Assembly (NCBI RefSeq): GCF_005434975.1 | Contig: NZ_SKCJ01000001.1 | Location: forward strand, 878,001-942,000 | Source of the DNA: Parerythrobacter lutipelagi | GTDB taxonomy: Bacteria; Pseudomonadota; Alphaproteobacteria; Sphingomonadales; Sphingomonadaceae | Length of the DNA: 64,000 nucleotides | Reading direction: 5' to 3' | Part shown: positions 35,130 to 47,246 of the stretch, one piece after another | Layout of the letters: every line of letters begins with the position of its first letter | Numbering within the stretch: the first letter of the stretch is position 1 | Translations under genes and position numbers: made by a program | The notes under the pieces: model-generated | Told to the model about the DNA's origin: nothing | The model's input: only the letters and a program-made list of their open reading frames with translations | Databases searched by the model: none

Positions 35130-36266
35130 ATGAACGAAATACGCCCCTGGCGCACTATCGAGCGCCGCAAGTCCCGCCAGATCATGGTCGGTACGACTCC
35201 GGTTGGCGGCGATGCGCCAATCACCGTTCAGACCATGACCAACACCCCGACCGAAGACGCAGTGGCAACGATCGACCAGATTCGCCGGTGCGAAGATGCC
35301 GGGGCTGACATCATCCGCGTGTCCTGCCCGACGGAGGAAAGCACCGCTTCCTTCGCAAGGATCGTCAAGGCTTCCCGCGTCCCGCTCGTGGCCGACATCC
35401 ATTTCCACTACAAACGCGCACTCGAAGCGGCCGATGCAGGCGCGGCCTGCCTGCGGATCAATCCGGGCAATATCGGATCGTCGCAGCGCGTGGCCGAAGT
35501 GGTGCGGGCGGCGAAAGCCAACGGGTGCGCAATCCGCATAGGGGTCAACGCCGGCAGTCTGGAGAAAGACCTGTTGGAAAAATACGGCGAGCCCTGCCCC
35601 GAAGCACTGGTCGAAAGCGCGCTTGATCACATCAAGCTGCTGCAGGATCATGACTTTCACGAATTCAAGGTCGCTGTGAAAGCAAGCGATGTGTTCCTTG
35701 CCGTCGCGGCCTATCACGCGCTGGCAGAGACCGTCGATTGCCCGCTGCACCTCGGCATCACGGAAGCAGGCGGGCTGATCGGCGGTACGGTCAAATCCTC
35801 CATCGGCATGGGCAGCCTGCTGTGGGCCGGTATCGGCGACACGATCCGCGTCTCGCTGTCCGCAGAGCCCGAGCAGGAGGTGAAGGTCGGCTTCGAAATG
35901 CTCAAGGCGCTTGGGTTGAGAACTCGCGGTGTGCGCGTGGTGTCCTGCCCGTCATGCTCGCGGCAGGGTTTCGATGTCATCCGCACCGTGGAAGCGCTGG
36001 AAGCCCGGCTGGAACACATCAAGACACCGATGAGCCTCTCGGTCCTCGGCTGCGTGGTCAACGGCCCCGGTGAAGCGCGCGAAACCGACATCGGCCTGAC
36101 CGGCGGCGGAAATGGCAAGCACATGGTCTACTTGTCCGGCCTGAAGGATCACCATGTCGAAGATGGCGACATGCTCGACCATATCGTCGGCCTGGTTGAG
36201 AAAAAAGCCGCAGAAATCGAAGACGGCATGAGCGATGCCGGACAGGTCACGCAGGCAGCGGAATAA
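35130..36266 (+). CDS. ispG: 4-hydroxy-3-methylbut-2-enyl diphosphate synthase (flavodoxin)
   Basis: [4Fe-4S] enzyme converting MEcPP to HMBPP in the MEP isoprenoid pathway. 378 residues. TIM barrel begins [19 protein letters not shown]; cluster ligands are Cys273, Cys276 ([11 protein letters not shown]) and Cys308 ([11 protein letters not shown]). Longer frame from 35088 rejected; MNEIRPWR at 35130 is the family-like start. The next gene begins 14 bases after the stop. Confidence 0.96.
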   Translation: MNEIRPWRTIERRKSRQIMVGTTPVGGDAPITVQTMTNTPTEDAVATIDQIRRCEDAGADIIRVSCPTEESTASFARIVKASRVPLVADIHFHYKRALEAADAGAACLRINPGNIGSSQRVAEVVRAAKANGCAIRIGVNAGSLEKDLLEKYGEPCPEALVESALDHIKLLQDHDFHEFKVAVKASDVFLAVAAYHALAETVDCPLHLGITEAGGLIGGTVKSSIGMGSLLWAGIGDTIRVSLSAEPEQEVKVGFEMLKALGLRTRGVRVVSCPSCSRQGFDVIRTVEALEARLEHIKTPMSLSVLGCVVNGPGEARETDIGLTGGGNGKHMVYLSGLKDHHVEDGDMLDHIVGLVEKKAAEIEDGMSDAGQVTQAAE

Positions 36267-36279
36267 GGGGAAGAGGCCT

Positions 36280-37713
36280 ATGGCCGACTTCGAGACAGAC
36301 TATCTGGTCGTCGGCGCAGGTGCGATCGGCATGGCCTTCGTCGACAGCCTGCTCGACCATGGCACGGGCGACATTCTGATGCTGGACCGCCACCCCAAGC
36401 CGGGCGGTCACTGGAACACTTCTTACCCATTTGTCACCTTGCACCAGCCGAGCGTGACCTATGGGCTGAGCCACGAGAGCCTCGGCGACAAGGTGGTCGA
36501 CCAGGCCGGGCCCAACAAGGGCATGTACGAGCTCGCCACCGGAGCGCAGGTCAACGCCTATTACGACAGCGCCATGCGGCACAAGTTCATGCCCAGCGGG
36601 CGGCTCGATTACCTGCCGATGACCGAATACCTCGGGCGGGAGGGCGATACGCATCGGTTCCGCACCATGCTGTCGGGCGAAGAGCACGCGGTCAAGGCCG
36701 GCAAGATGGTCGACGGACGCAAGTTTGCCGCGCAGGTTCCCGCTATTACGAAACGCAAATGGGAAGCCGAGGGCGTAACCGTCATGAAGCCTGGCGAGCT
36801 TGGCCAGCTGGCATATGGCGGGGCGCAGGTTCCATCGCACTATGTCATCATGGGTGCGGGGAAGACCGCTTGCGATGTGGGTGTCTGGCTGCGGCAAATG
36901 GGCGTCCCGGCAAAGCAGATCAGTTGGGTCCGGCCCCGCGAAAGCTGGTTCTTCAACCGCGCCTCGCTCCAGCCGGGGCCGGAGCATATCCGCCGCGCGC
37001 TGGACTTTCCCGCCTCGCAGATGCGCGCAGCGGCCAAAGCGCAAAGCGGTAGCGAGATCTTCCTGATGATGGAGGAAGACGGGCATATGTTGCGGATCGA
37101 CCGCCAGGTTGTGCCGTCCAAATTTCACTTCCCGGTGATCTCGCAGGGCGAAGTCGATCTGCTGGCGGAGATCCAGGATGTGATCCGCATCGGGCGGGTA
37201 CACCGGGTCGAACCGGGCAGGCTGCATGGCGTCGATGGCGAAGCCAGTGTGCCGGAGAATTCGCTGTTCATCGACTGCACTGCGACCGCTGCGCCGCGCG
37301 GCGAGGTCGAGCCGATCTGGCAGGGTGACACAATCGTTCCGCAGCTGATGCAGGTCCCACTGGTCTCGCTCAGCGCGGCAATGACCGGCTTCATCGAAGC
37401 ATCGTTCGAAAGCGATGCAGAAAAGAACGGGTTCGGCGCGCCGGGCAGGATCACCGATACAGTCGAGCATTTCCCCGAAGCACTGCTGATCAATGCAACC
37501 AATCGGATGCTCTGGAGCCGAAGCCCGGCCATCCTGGATTGGCTGTCGGCCAACCGGCTCGATCCGGGCGCGCGGATGATGCGCGAGCTTGCCGATGCCC
37601 CCCCTGACATACTGAAGAGCGCATCGGCCATCCGCGACCTGACCATGGCAGCAGTGCCGAATCTGCAGCGGCTTGCGATTGCCGAGCAGGAGCGAGCGCA
37701 GGTCACAGCGTGA
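36280..37713 (+). CDS. FAD/NAD(P)-binding oxidoreductase
   Basis: 477 residues. N-terminal dinucleotide-binding motif VVGAGAIGMAF (GxGxxG, residues ~9-19), then LDRHPKPGGHWNTSYPFVTLHQPS, reminiscent of flavin-containing monooxygenases. A second nucleotide-binding site is at YVIMGAGKTACDVGVWL near residue 190. No membrane segment. Substrate unknown. Its TGA overlaps the GTG start of a thioredoxin-fold gene, suggesting linked function or at least coupled translation. AAGGGGAAGAGG lies upstream of the start. Confidence 0.8.
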   Translation: MADFETDYLVVGAGAIGMAFVDSLLDHGTGDILMLDRHPKPGGHWNTSYPFVTLHQPSVTYGLSHESLGDKVVDQAGPNKGMYELATGAQVNAYYDSAMRHKFMPSGRLDYLPMTEYLGREGDTHRFRTMLSGEEHAVKAGKMVDGRKFAAQVPAITKRKWEAEGVTVMKPGELGQLAYGGAQVPSHYVIMGAGKTACDVGVWLRQMGVPAKQISWVRPRESWFFNRASLQPGPEHIRRALDFPASQMRAAAKAQSGSEIFLMMEEDGHMLRIDRQVVPSKFHFPVISQGEVDLLAEIQDVIRIGRVHRVEPGRLHGVDGEASVPENSLFIDCTATAAPRGEVEPIWQGDTIVPQLMQVPLVSLSAAMTGFIEASFESDAEKNGFGAPGRITDTVEHFPEALLINATNRMLWSRSPAILDWLSANRLDPGARMMRELADAPPDILKSASAIRDLTMAAVPNLQRLAIAEQERAQVTA

Positions 37714-38234
37714 GGCCGTTTCTGTTCCTGTTTGCCCTCGGCGCAGCGGCGATCCTGCCACTCGCGGCTTCACCGGCTGAAGCAGAGGTGGCCGGTCCCG
37801 AGCATCCGGAAGCCTCACCCTATGTCGAACTGCCGGAAACTGCCGTTACGGCCCAGTTGATGGCGCTGCGGACTGTTGCGATTGCTCAGGGCAAGCGGAT
37901 GATGGTGATATTTGGCGCCAACTGGTGTCATGACAGCCGCGCGCTTGCCGGCACGCTGGAAACGCCGCGTTTCAAATCGCTGGTCGAACGCCATTTCACC
38001 TTGCTTTACGTCGATGCCGGTACACCGCAGGAAGGCGATGGCCGCAATATGGAACTGGCCGCCCGGCTTGGCGTGCCGGACATCGAAGGCACGCCAAATT
38101 TGCTGATTATCGATCCGGCAACAGGCAAGCTGCTCAACACGCCCGATGATGCCCGCAGCTGGCGCGACGCGGCAAGCCGGGGCGAAGATGACATCTATGG
38201 CGATCTGGCGGGATTCGCTGCAGAGGGAAACTAG
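37710..38234 (+). CDS. Periplasmic thioredoxin-like protein with CXXS motif
   Basis: 174 residues from a GTG start inside the preceding stop codon. Signal peptide (FLFLFALGAAAILPLAASPAEA) suggests periplasmic location. The thioredoxin_7-like fold has the active site NWCHDSR: the second redox cysteine is replaced by Ser, so it should not act as an ordinary dithiol oxidoreductase. The cis-Pro loop is near IEGTPNLLII. It may bind or reduce substrates by a monothiol mechanism. Confidence 0.8.
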   Translation: MRPFLFLFALGAAAILPLAASPAEAEVAGPEHPEASPYVELPETAVTAQLMALRTVAIAQGKRMMVIFGANWCHDSRALAGTLETPRFKSLVERHFTLLYVDAGTPQEGDGRNMELAARLGVPDIEGTPNLLIIDPATGKLLNTPDDARSWRDAASRGEDDIYGDLAGFAAEGN

Positions 38235-39162
38235 TTCCATCCTCCACGTCGTTCATCACGCCGACTATATGGCACCCCGTCCTGAACGCGGGACGTTCAA
38301 GTTCGACAAATACTTCATTGTCATGGAAGAGCTTCGCGCAAGCGGGCAAGCCATCACCGAACATGCGCCCGATCCCTGCCCGAGAGAATGGCTCGAAGCG
38401 GTGCACTGTCCCGACTATGTCGAGCAGGTCTTCACAGCGGCGGTTCCGAAGGAGAAGGAACGCCGCATCGGCTTCCCGGTCACGCGGCATATCGCCAGCC
38501 GGGTCAGGCATACGAACGGCGGAACATGGCTCGCCGCGCGATTGGCGCGGAAACATGGTTATGCCGCCAACAGCGCCGCCGGCAGCCATCATGCCCTGTA
38601 TGAAACCGGTGCGGGTTATTGCGTGTTCAATGACCTCGCGGTTTGCGCGAATCGCTTGATCGCGGAAGGTCAAGCAAACCGTGTGCTGATCATCGACTGC
38701 GACGTCCACCAAGGCGACGGCACGGCCAGCCTGATGGCCGGGCGTGAGGATGTCTTTACTCTGTCGATCCATGCCGAGAAGAACTTCCCTGTGCGCAAGG
38801 CCCGGTCTTCGCTCGATATCGGCTTGCCCGACCAGACGGACGATGCAGGCTATTTACAGGCTCTGCAGAATGCGGTGCCCGGCGTGCTCGACCGGTTCGG
38901 ACCCGACATCGTGCTCTATCAGGCAGGGGTCGACCCTCATGAGCAAGACAAGCTCGGCCGGCTGGCGCTCAGCGATGATGGACTGGACGCACGCGACCGG
39001 TTTGTAATTGCTCAGGCACGCTCGCGCGGTTTGCCGATCGCGAGCGCATTGGGCGGCGGTTATGGTGAAGACCAGCGCGCGGTCGCAGCGCGCCACGCCA
39101 GATCGATGTTGACCATGGCCGATGAGAACGCGAAATTTCGAGGCCCGCTGGTTCAGAAGTAG
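38197..39162 (+). CDS. Histone deacetylase family protein (acetylpolyamine/acuC-type amidohydrolase)
   Basis: Zinc-dependent deacetylase fold, about 321 residues. Motifs: SHHALYETGAGYCVFNDLAV, the zinc-binding IDCDVHQGDGT (Asp and His), YQAGVDPHEQDKLGRLALS, and GGGY near the end. Physiological substrate in bacteria may be acetylated polyamines or acetyl-lysine. Start uncertain: ATG 38197 overlaps the preceding gene by 38 bases, CTG 38218 and ATG 38269 are alternatives; the family N-terminus ILHVVHHADY favours one of the first two. Its 3' end overlaps the convergent next gene by 10 bases. Confidence 0.88.
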   Translation: MAIWRDSLQRETSSILHVVHHADYMAPRPERGTFKFDKYFIVMEELRASGQAITEHAPDPCPREWLEAVHCPDYVEQVFTAAVPKEKERRIGFPVTRHIASRVRHTNGGTWLAARLARKHGYAANSAAGSHHALYETGAGYCVFNDLAVCANRLIAEGQANRVLIIDCDVHQGDGTASLMAGREDVFTLSIHAEKNFPVRKARSSLDIGLPDQTDDAGYLQALQNAVPGVLDRFGPDIVLYQAGVDPHEQDKLGRLALSDDGLDARDRFVIAQARSRGLPIASALGGGYGEDQRAVAARHARSMLTMADENAKFRGPLVQK

Positions 39163-39623
39163 ATGTCGACGTAGTCCGTCAGGCCGTCACACCACTCGAA
39201 TTCACGCAGGCGATAGTACTTGCGGTTCTGCGTGACCGCGAACCGCCACCGCTTGGTTTGCTCGCACACCCGCCCGACATCCGGGGCATCGGCGATCCGG
39301 ATAAGTCCTTCAAAAATGAAGTAGTCCCCGCCCGCTTCGACAATCCGTCCGTCGACCCACAAGGTCCCTGGTCCGTCCGGGGAAATCTGACCACCGGAAA
39401 GGTAGATATCCCCTTCAGCGCCGCGGCGGAGCATGGCCACGCCGCGGTTGTCCCAACCAATCCATTGCAGTGTAATACCGCTGTTGCCCTCGATCCGCGC
39501 ACGCGTGCTTGCGTCCATCGCTGCCTGATCAGAAGGCCGCACGTGATCATCGGCGCTGACCGGATTGAACGCCGCCACGAAACCAGCGCTCAGGGCCAAG
39601 CATGCTCTCGCGATCATCTGCAT
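39153..39623 (-). CDS. Periplasmic protein of unknown function
   Basis: 156 residues with signal peptide (ARACLALSAGFVAAFNPVSA, cleavage near SA-DDH). The mature part looks like a small beta-rich domain (ITLQWIGWDNRGVAML, GDIYLSGGQ, LWVDGRIVEAGGDYFIFEG) with two Cys (VCEQTKRW and WCDGLTDYV) that could form a disulfide. I do not recognise the family. Divergent from the L,D-transpeptidase gene at 39683; the end overlaps the deacetylase gene tail to tail. Confidence 0.7.
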   Translation of the reverse strand: MQMIARACLALSAGFVAAFNPVSADDHVRPSDQAAMDASTRARIEGNSGITLQWIGWDNRGVAMLRRGAEGDIYLSGGQISPDGPGTLWVDGRIVEAGGDYFIFEGLIRIADAPDVGRVCEQTKRWRFAVTQNRKYYRLREFEWCDGLTDYVDIYF

Positions 39624-39682
39624 CTTATGTCACTCCCTGAAAGAGCCAGACCATTCATCTTTCGGTTATCAATACCTATGTT

Positions 39683-40411
39683 ATGATGCGAATTATGAAC
39701 AGACGAGAACTCCTCTCTGGCAGCGTGATAGCGGCGGCGGCTCTCGCCCTGCCGGCCCGTCTGCCCGCTCAGGTCAGAACGGGCAACGCGCGTGATGCCG
39801 TTCTGGCGGATATCGCCAAGCAGCAACAGCAGCGCGCGGGCGATCTTCTTTGGCGCCGCGACATCGTGGGCATCGCCGATTTTGGCCTGCGCAGCTCAGA
39901 AGAACGGTTTCATTTCGTCGATCTTGAGCGCGGCGTGGTCGATTCCTATCTGGTCAGCCATGGGGACGGGTCTGACCCGGAGCATGACGGTTGGCTCAAC
40001 TGGTTTTCGAATGAACCCGATTCGCATTGCACCAGCGAAGGTCTTTATATGACCTATGGCTGGTACACGGGACGGTACGGAACCTCGATCCGGCTCGAAG
40101 GTCTCGACCCGACGAATTCCAACGCGCTCGATCGGGCAATCGTGATGCATCGGGCGAATTATGCCGAGCGCGGCCATCTCGAGCGCTGGGGCCGGCTGGG
40201 CCGCTCGAACGGATGCTTCGCGATGGGCGATGCCGACTTCAAGCTCGCGCTGCTCAAGCTTGGCGGCGGGCGGGTTTTGTATGCTGAAAGCCTGGGGCTT
40301 CTGCCTGATGGATCAAGGATGACACGTCCCGCTCAGGTCGCGGGAGAAATCCGGCCGCTGATGCCGGAAGAGCCACGGGGCAAGGATATCCTCACCCCGG
40401 GCGTTTACTAA
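39683..40411 (+). CDS. Murein L,D-transpeptidase catalytic-domain protein (YkuD_2-like)
   Basis: About 242 residues with an RR-containing hydrophobic leader (MNRRELLSGSVIAAAALALPARLPA). The catalytic Cys motif is RSNGCFAMG (SxGC) with the upstream His in VMHRANY, as in the YkuD_2 family. Acts on peptidoglycan stem peptides in the periplasm, either as cross-linker or hydrolase. Start is ambiguous (ATG 39683, 39686 or 39695); the last gives the tightest leader. Convergent with a second L,D-transpeptidase gene, 12 bases apart. Confidence 0.82.
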   Translation: MMRIMNRRELLSGSVIAAAALALPARLPAQVRTGNARDAVLADIAKQQQQRAGDLLWRRDIVGIADFGLRSSEERFHFVDLERGVVDSYLVSHGDGSDPEHDGWLNWFSNEPDSHCTSEGLYMTYGWYTGRYGTSIRLEGLDPTNSNALDRAIVMHRANYAERGHLERWGRLGRSNGCFAMGDADFKLALLKLGGGRVLYAESLGLLPDGSRMTRPAQVAGEIRPLMPEEPRGKDILTPGVY

Positions 40412-40423
40412 TTTCAACTCTGA

Positions 40424-41809
40424 TCAGCTATCCTGCAGATTGTCTTCAATCGGGATGATCTGTTCGCCAGTCACCCGTTTGCGATTTGCCACGCGTGGCT
40501 TGTCGAGCGCGGCGAGCACGGGCGCGTCTCTGCCGTATATGTCGGAAAACTCCTTTAGCTCTCCATTGATATCCTGCGCCATGGTGAAATAGGTGATGTA
40601 GACGGGCATGGTCTGTTCAAAACCGACCTTGGTGTATTTGCCCGAAGTCATGACAGCCTTCGCTTCATCACCGGTCAGACCCCCGCGAAGCATCGCCAGC
40701 GCAATGGCAAGCTCTGTCGCACGTTCCGTCCGGATACAGCCGTGGCTGAGTGCCCGCGCAGCATTGCCGAACAAATGCCGTGACGGGGTGTCATGCAGGA
40801 AGATCGCGTGGCGATTCGGCATGTCCAGCTTCATCAGGCCGAGGGAATTGGTCGGTCCCGGCTGCTGCACAACGCTGACCCAACCGTTCGCGCCTTTGGT
40901 TGCGGTGTAGCCCTTGGCCCGCGCCCAAGCCGGATTGCCGAGCACACGGGCACCCAGCCCCTCACCCTTCACAATCGATTGCGGCACAGTCCATGTCGGA
41001 TTGAAGATTACCCCTTCGACACTCTCCGCAATCTGCGGCGTAGCGGTCCGGCCAGGCTTGCCGACTACCGTGCGATAGGTCCGCACAATGGTGTCGTTCA
41101 CCGTCAGCCGCAGCTGGTATTCAGGGACGTTGGTAATAAGGTACTGGCTGCCAAGATCACGTGCCAGCCACCGCCAGCGATCCATATTAGCGCGAACAAG
41201 CTTGCGGCGCGAAGTGCTCGACGCAGGCGTCTTGGCCAGCTCTTCGCGCAAGCGGTAATAGTCCGGATGCTCGGGCATGATGCGCTCAAGCGTCTTGGCC
41301 AGATCGCCGCTTTCCAAGGCATCAGCCATTAGTTTGCCGGTGGGATATCGGTCCTGATCGGGATCGAGCACGAACCATTGCTTGCGCGCATCCATCGGGG
41401 TCCGCCCGTCGCGCAAATCCTCCACCACCCAGGCAAATGCCTTGCTGGCAAGCTGGTTCAGTTCGGCACCTTCGCCGGCAGCAATGGCTGCGCGCAGGCC
41501 CGCCGGATTGTAGTCTGCTGGCGACAGGCCTTCTGCACCAAGTTTATCGATAGTGGCTGCAAGAGCCTGCGCCATATCGACCGGCCATTCCTGCACGACC
41601 GGATAGTCCGGTTCCGCCATGGCATCGATGGCCTGGACCACAGGCTCGGAGATAAAGGCAGCGGTATCGGCTTCGACCGCCTGTTCCTTGATCTCAGCAC
41701 GCATCGGCAGAATGTTTTCAGGCTGCGCCGATTGCGCCGCAATTGCGCCGGGTACGATCGCGCAAGCAGCCGCCATCATGGAATATCGGACGAGAACGGA
41801 TTTCTTCAC
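40424..41809 (-). CDS. L,D-transpeptidase (YcbB/LdtD-type)
   Basis: 461 residues from GTG 41809 (VKKSVLVRYSMM), with a signal peptide to about residue 26. N-terminal scaffold domain (DKLGAEGLSPADYNP, a peptidoglycan-binding-like helix region) is followed by the YkuD catalytic domain: HDTPSRHLFGNAARALSHGCIRTE carries His and the nucleophile Cys. Forms 3-3 cross-links in peptidoglycan. The frame upstream of the GTG has no signal-like sequence and is rejected. Confidence 0.88.
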   Translation of the reverse strand: MKKSVLVRYSMMAAACAIVPGAIAAQSAQPENILPMRAEIKEQAVEADTAAFISEPVVQAIDAMAEPDYPVVQEWPVDMAQALAATIDKLGAEGLSPADYNPAGLRAAIAAGEGAELNQLASKAFAWVVEDLRDGRTPMDARKQWFVLDPDQDRYPTGKLMADALESGDLAKTLERIMPEHPDYYRLREELAKTPASSTSRRKLVRANMDRWRWLARDLGSQYLITNVPEYQLRLTVNDTIVRTYRTVVGKPGRTATPQIAESVEGVIFNPTWTVPQSIVKGEGLGARVLGNPAWARAKGYTATKGANGWVSVVQQPGPTNSLGLMKLDMPNRHAIFLHDTPSRHLFGNAARALSHGCIRTERATELAIALAMLRGGLTGDEAKAVMTSGKYTKVGFEQTMPVYITYFTMAQDINGELKEFSDIYGRDAPVLAALDKPRVANRKRVTGEQIIPIEDNLQDS

Positions 41810-41953
41810 TGCAGCCCCATTTGATTGTCTAATACAGTCGGCAGAGCCAATTCTGCCGCATTCCTGTATTTCTATCAACCGCCCGGTCTGTCTGCAGCCT
41901 GAATTGCGCAACAGTGGTGACCGGCGGCAACAGGCAGCCTATGCGCAGCGACG

Positions 41954-42856
41954 ATGAAGCGGCATTTCCATCTCCTGCCAATTCTGGCCGCCTTTGCCGG
42001 CGTGGGCTTTCTGTCGCTGATGGACGCCTTCATGAAAGCGGCTGCTCTGGCCGCAGGTGCTTACAGCGCTGCAGTGCTGCGATCCGCTTTCGGGGCAGGA
42101 ATGGTCACGCCTGTCTGGCTGCTTTCAGGCGGCAAATGGCCAGCCAAGCGCGTACTGAAAATCCATCTGCTGCGCGGCACAGTGTCGGCGTTCATGGCGC
42201 TCAGTTTCTTCTACGCCCTGACGAAACTTCCGATTGCCGAAGCCATCGCCATTTCCTTCATTGCACCGCTCATCGCCCTGTATCTGGCGAGCATCCTGTT
42301 GGGCGAAAAGATCAAGCGCAAGGCGGTTATCGCATCGGCGCTGGGGTTTGCCGGCACTCTGGTGATAATCAGCGGCCGCCTGGGCGCGCTCGAGAATGAC
42401 ATCGAAACGCTCAAGGGATTGGCCGCAATCATCTTTTCTGCCGTTCTTTATGCGTGGAATTTCATCATAATCCGGCAACAAGCACTTGTCTCGAGTCCAG
42501 CTGAGGCGACCGCTTTTCACAGCGGCGTCGGCTGTCTTGTCCTCGCGATCTTTGCCCCTTGGTTCTTTGCCATGCCGGAGGCCCAAGTTCTGCTCGACAT
42601 CGCGGCCGCCGCTGCCCTGACCGTTGCCGGCGCTTTTGCCATAACCTGGGCCTACGCACGCGAGGAAGCACAAGTGCTCGTCCCGATCGAATATTCCGGC
42701 TTTCTATGGGCGAGCGTGTTCGGCTGGCTGTTTTTTGCGGAAATGGTCACGCCAACAACCCTGGCGGGGACCATATTGATCGTTTCCGGCTGCTGGATTG
42801 CGACCCGAAGCGGGCCCGAGGAAACATCGGAACACTCTCCGAAAAATCCCTCATAA
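41954..42856 (+). CDS. DMT superfamily EamA transporter
   Basis: 300 residues, ten hydrophobic helices in two EamA repeats (1-140 and 150-290). Recognisable pieces: VGFLSLMDAFMKAAALAAG, LPIAEAIAISFIAPLIALYLA at the end of repeat 1 with LLGEKIKRK, and the second-repeat EYSGFLWASVFGWLFFAE. Exporter of metabolites or amino acids by family; substrate unknown. Confidence 0.85.
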   Translation: MKRHFHLLPILAAFAGVGFLSLMDAFMKAAALAAGAYSAAVLRSAFGAGMVTPVWLLSGGKWPAKRVLKIHLLRGTVSAFMALSFFYALTKLPIAEAIAISFIAPLIALYLASILLGEKIKRKAVIASALGFAGTLVIISGRLGALENDIETLKGLAAIIFSAVLYAWNFIIIRQQALVSSPAEATAFHSGVGCLVLAIFAPWFFAMPEAQVLLDIAAAAALTVAGAFAITWAYAREEAQVLVPIEYSGFLWASVFGWLFFAEMVTPTTLAGTILIVSGCWIATRSGPEETSEHSPKNPS

Positions 42857-43069
42857 GCCGTCCACAATTCGAGCGGTCTTCCGAGGGGGAAACGCCGCCT
42901 TCCATGTGATCTGATCAATATGGCGGCCGATTTTCTCGGCTCACGTGCACGCCGGCCCGGTTAACTCCGGATCGAATGGCGCACCGTCCCCTATGGGAGG
43001 ATTGATAGGCGAAGATTAGCTGAAACCGGGGAATTCGCCGAGTAATGACTTGTAAAATTCCAACCTGAG

Positions 43070-43228
43070 TTAAGTCCAGGCGGCGATAGTGTCATCCGGT
43101 TGGCTCATTCCGCTATCTGCAGAATAGTACGCGGCTAAGGCGAAGCATACCGCAACCAGCATCACGCTGGACAGAAGACCGGCAAGCATGGCCGCGCTTC
43201 TTTGCTCGTTTTGTGAATGGATATCCAT
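43070..43228 (-). CDS. Possible small single-pass membrane protein
   Basis: 52-residue candidate: MDIHSQNEQRSAAML, then one hydrophobic helix (LAGLLSSVMLVAVCFALAAYY) and a short polar tail ending TIAAWT. AAGGG lies about seven bases before ATG 43228. The frame is open upstream to 43462 but that part looks non-coding. No family recognised. The rest of 42857-43422 shows no further gene. Confidence 0.45.
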   Translation of the reverse strand: MDIHSQNEQRSAAMLAGLLSSVMLVAVCFALAAYYSADSGMSQPDDTIAAWT

Positions 43229-43422
43229 CAACGTGCCCTTTCGTCTGAACGGCCACAATTGATCCCCGACCGATGTCATGGCGGCAAGTAAACTGATGAA
43301 ACCTGTCGCGCGCCATTCGCCCCCTTGACGAGCCGACTGCAAGCGCGCAGGTGCCGCGTCGAACGCGTTGCTTTGCGCCGCTGGCCGGCAGCGCCCCAGA
43401 CTAGCAAGAGGAACACGCTCGC

Positions 43423-46094
<2,672 letters not shown>

Positions 46095-46098
<4 letters not shown>

Positions 46099-46547
46099 TT
46101 TTGCGCCGGTCGGTTCTTCTCGCCTGTTTCGCACCGCTGGCTCTGGCTGGCTGCGCGGGGACCGGCGTGGGCGTGCCGACCGGCAGCGAAGCTATTGCCA
46201 GCGCGCGGGTCGCAACGATCAACGCTGACCAGCTCGCGGTGCTGCTGGCAGCCGGTGAAGTGGTACTGATCGACGTCCGCACGCCATACGAGTTCGCCGA
46301 CGGGCGGATCGCAGGCGCGCTGAACGCACCGCTGACTCATTTCGATCCTGCGTCAATCCCGGTCGACAAAACGCGCGAAGTGATCCTGTATTGCGGCTCT
46401 TCGCGCCGGTCCGGCATCGCAGCAGAGAAGCTGGCTGAATATCGCGGTACTGTCGTGCGCCACTTGGCGGGCGGGATCGGGGCATGGACTTCTGCCGGCT
46501 ACGACACATTCGCCAATTCGCCCGAGGACGATCCACGCAGCCGCTAG
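46095..46547 (+). CDS. Rhodanese-domain lipoprotein
   Basis: 150 residues. Type II signal peptide with lipobox ALAGC (Cys19), then a rhodanese domain: [24 protein letters not shown] and the active-site loop YCGSSRRSG with nucleophile Cys. Probably periplasmic sulfur transfer or a redox-linked role; partner unknown. Starts within the acnA stop (ATGA), so translation is coupled to aconitase. Confidence 0.88.
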
Positions 46548-46637
46548 CCCTGCCATAGGCATGGTGCAACGGTCCTGGTTCACCCAATTGCAAGCTTGCT
46601 TGGCGCAGCCTCCTGCCAATCCGAGGGAGGAATTGTC

Positions 46638-47156
46638 ATGCGAATCATGTTGCTTGCCATACCGGTCGTACTGTTGGCCTCGACCAGCTTCGCCCAGCCG
46701 GTCGAATCCAGTCCCGAGATCGATTACGACGGGTTTGTGGAGCTGACCGGATCGGTCCAGAGCATTCGTGAGACGAGGCTTCTCGATCGTGAAGAGTTTC
46801 TGCTCAGAGCCGCCGCTGACGGCGCTCTACTACTCGATACACGCTCGGCGGCCGCCTTTCGCGCAGGGCATATCGAAGGGGCGGTCAACCTACCCTTTTC
46901 AGATTTCACCGAAACGGCGCTGCGCGAAGTGATCGGTGACGATTCCAACCGGCCGATCTACATCTATTGCAACAACAATTTCACGGACAATGCAGCGCCT
47001 GTCATGAGCAAGAAGGCGCCGCTGGCACTCAACATCCCGACCTTCATCAACCTGCACGGCTATGGCTACACCAATGTGTGGGAGCTGGGCGGCCTGATGC
47101 CGACCAGCAAGGTGCCATGGGTATCAGCACCGCCCCAACGCGAAGCCCCGATCTGA
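46638..47156 (+). CDS. Periplasmic rhodanese-like protein
   Basis: 172 residues with signal peptide (MRIMLLAIPVVLLASTSFA-QPV). Rhodanese fold: LLDTRSAAAFRAGHIEGAVNLP and the active-site Cys in YIYCNNNFTDNAAPV, a loop one to two residues longer than the usual CxxxxR. GAGGGAGGA upstream of ATG 46638. Second rhodanese in a row after acnA, but separated by 90 bases. Function unknown. Confidence 0.85.
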   Translation: MRIMLLAIPVVLLASTSFAQPVESSPEIDYDGFVELTGSVQSIRETRLLDREEFLLRAAADGALLLDTRSAAAFRAGHIEGAVNLPFSDFTETALREVIGDDSNRPIYIYCNNNFTDNAAPVMSKKAPLALNIPTFINLHGYGYTNVWELGGLMPTSKVPWVSAPPQREAPI

Positions 47157-47190
47157 ACGGCGATGCACTAAGCCCGCATGCACACAAGAA

Positions 47191-47223
47191 GGGCGGCTCC
47201 TTGCGGGGCCGCCCTGTCTTTTT
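47191..47223 (+). terminator. Terminator after the second rhodanese gene
   Basis: GGGCGGC (47191-47197) pairs with GCCGCCC (47208-47214), then TGTCTTTTTC. Good rho-independent terminator, with a convergent gene beginning to end at 47247. Confidence 0.75.
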
Positions 47224-47246
47224 CAGGCAGTGCCGAATTGCGCTTG

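Noticed and set aside
36247-37818. 523-codon minus-strand frame
   Set aside because: Antisense to the FAD oxidoreductase, which carries GxGxxG motifs.
43410-43422. GGAAC near the acnA start as an EcfG promoter
   Set aside because: No CGTT at 16-17 bases; overlaps the ribosome site and start codon.
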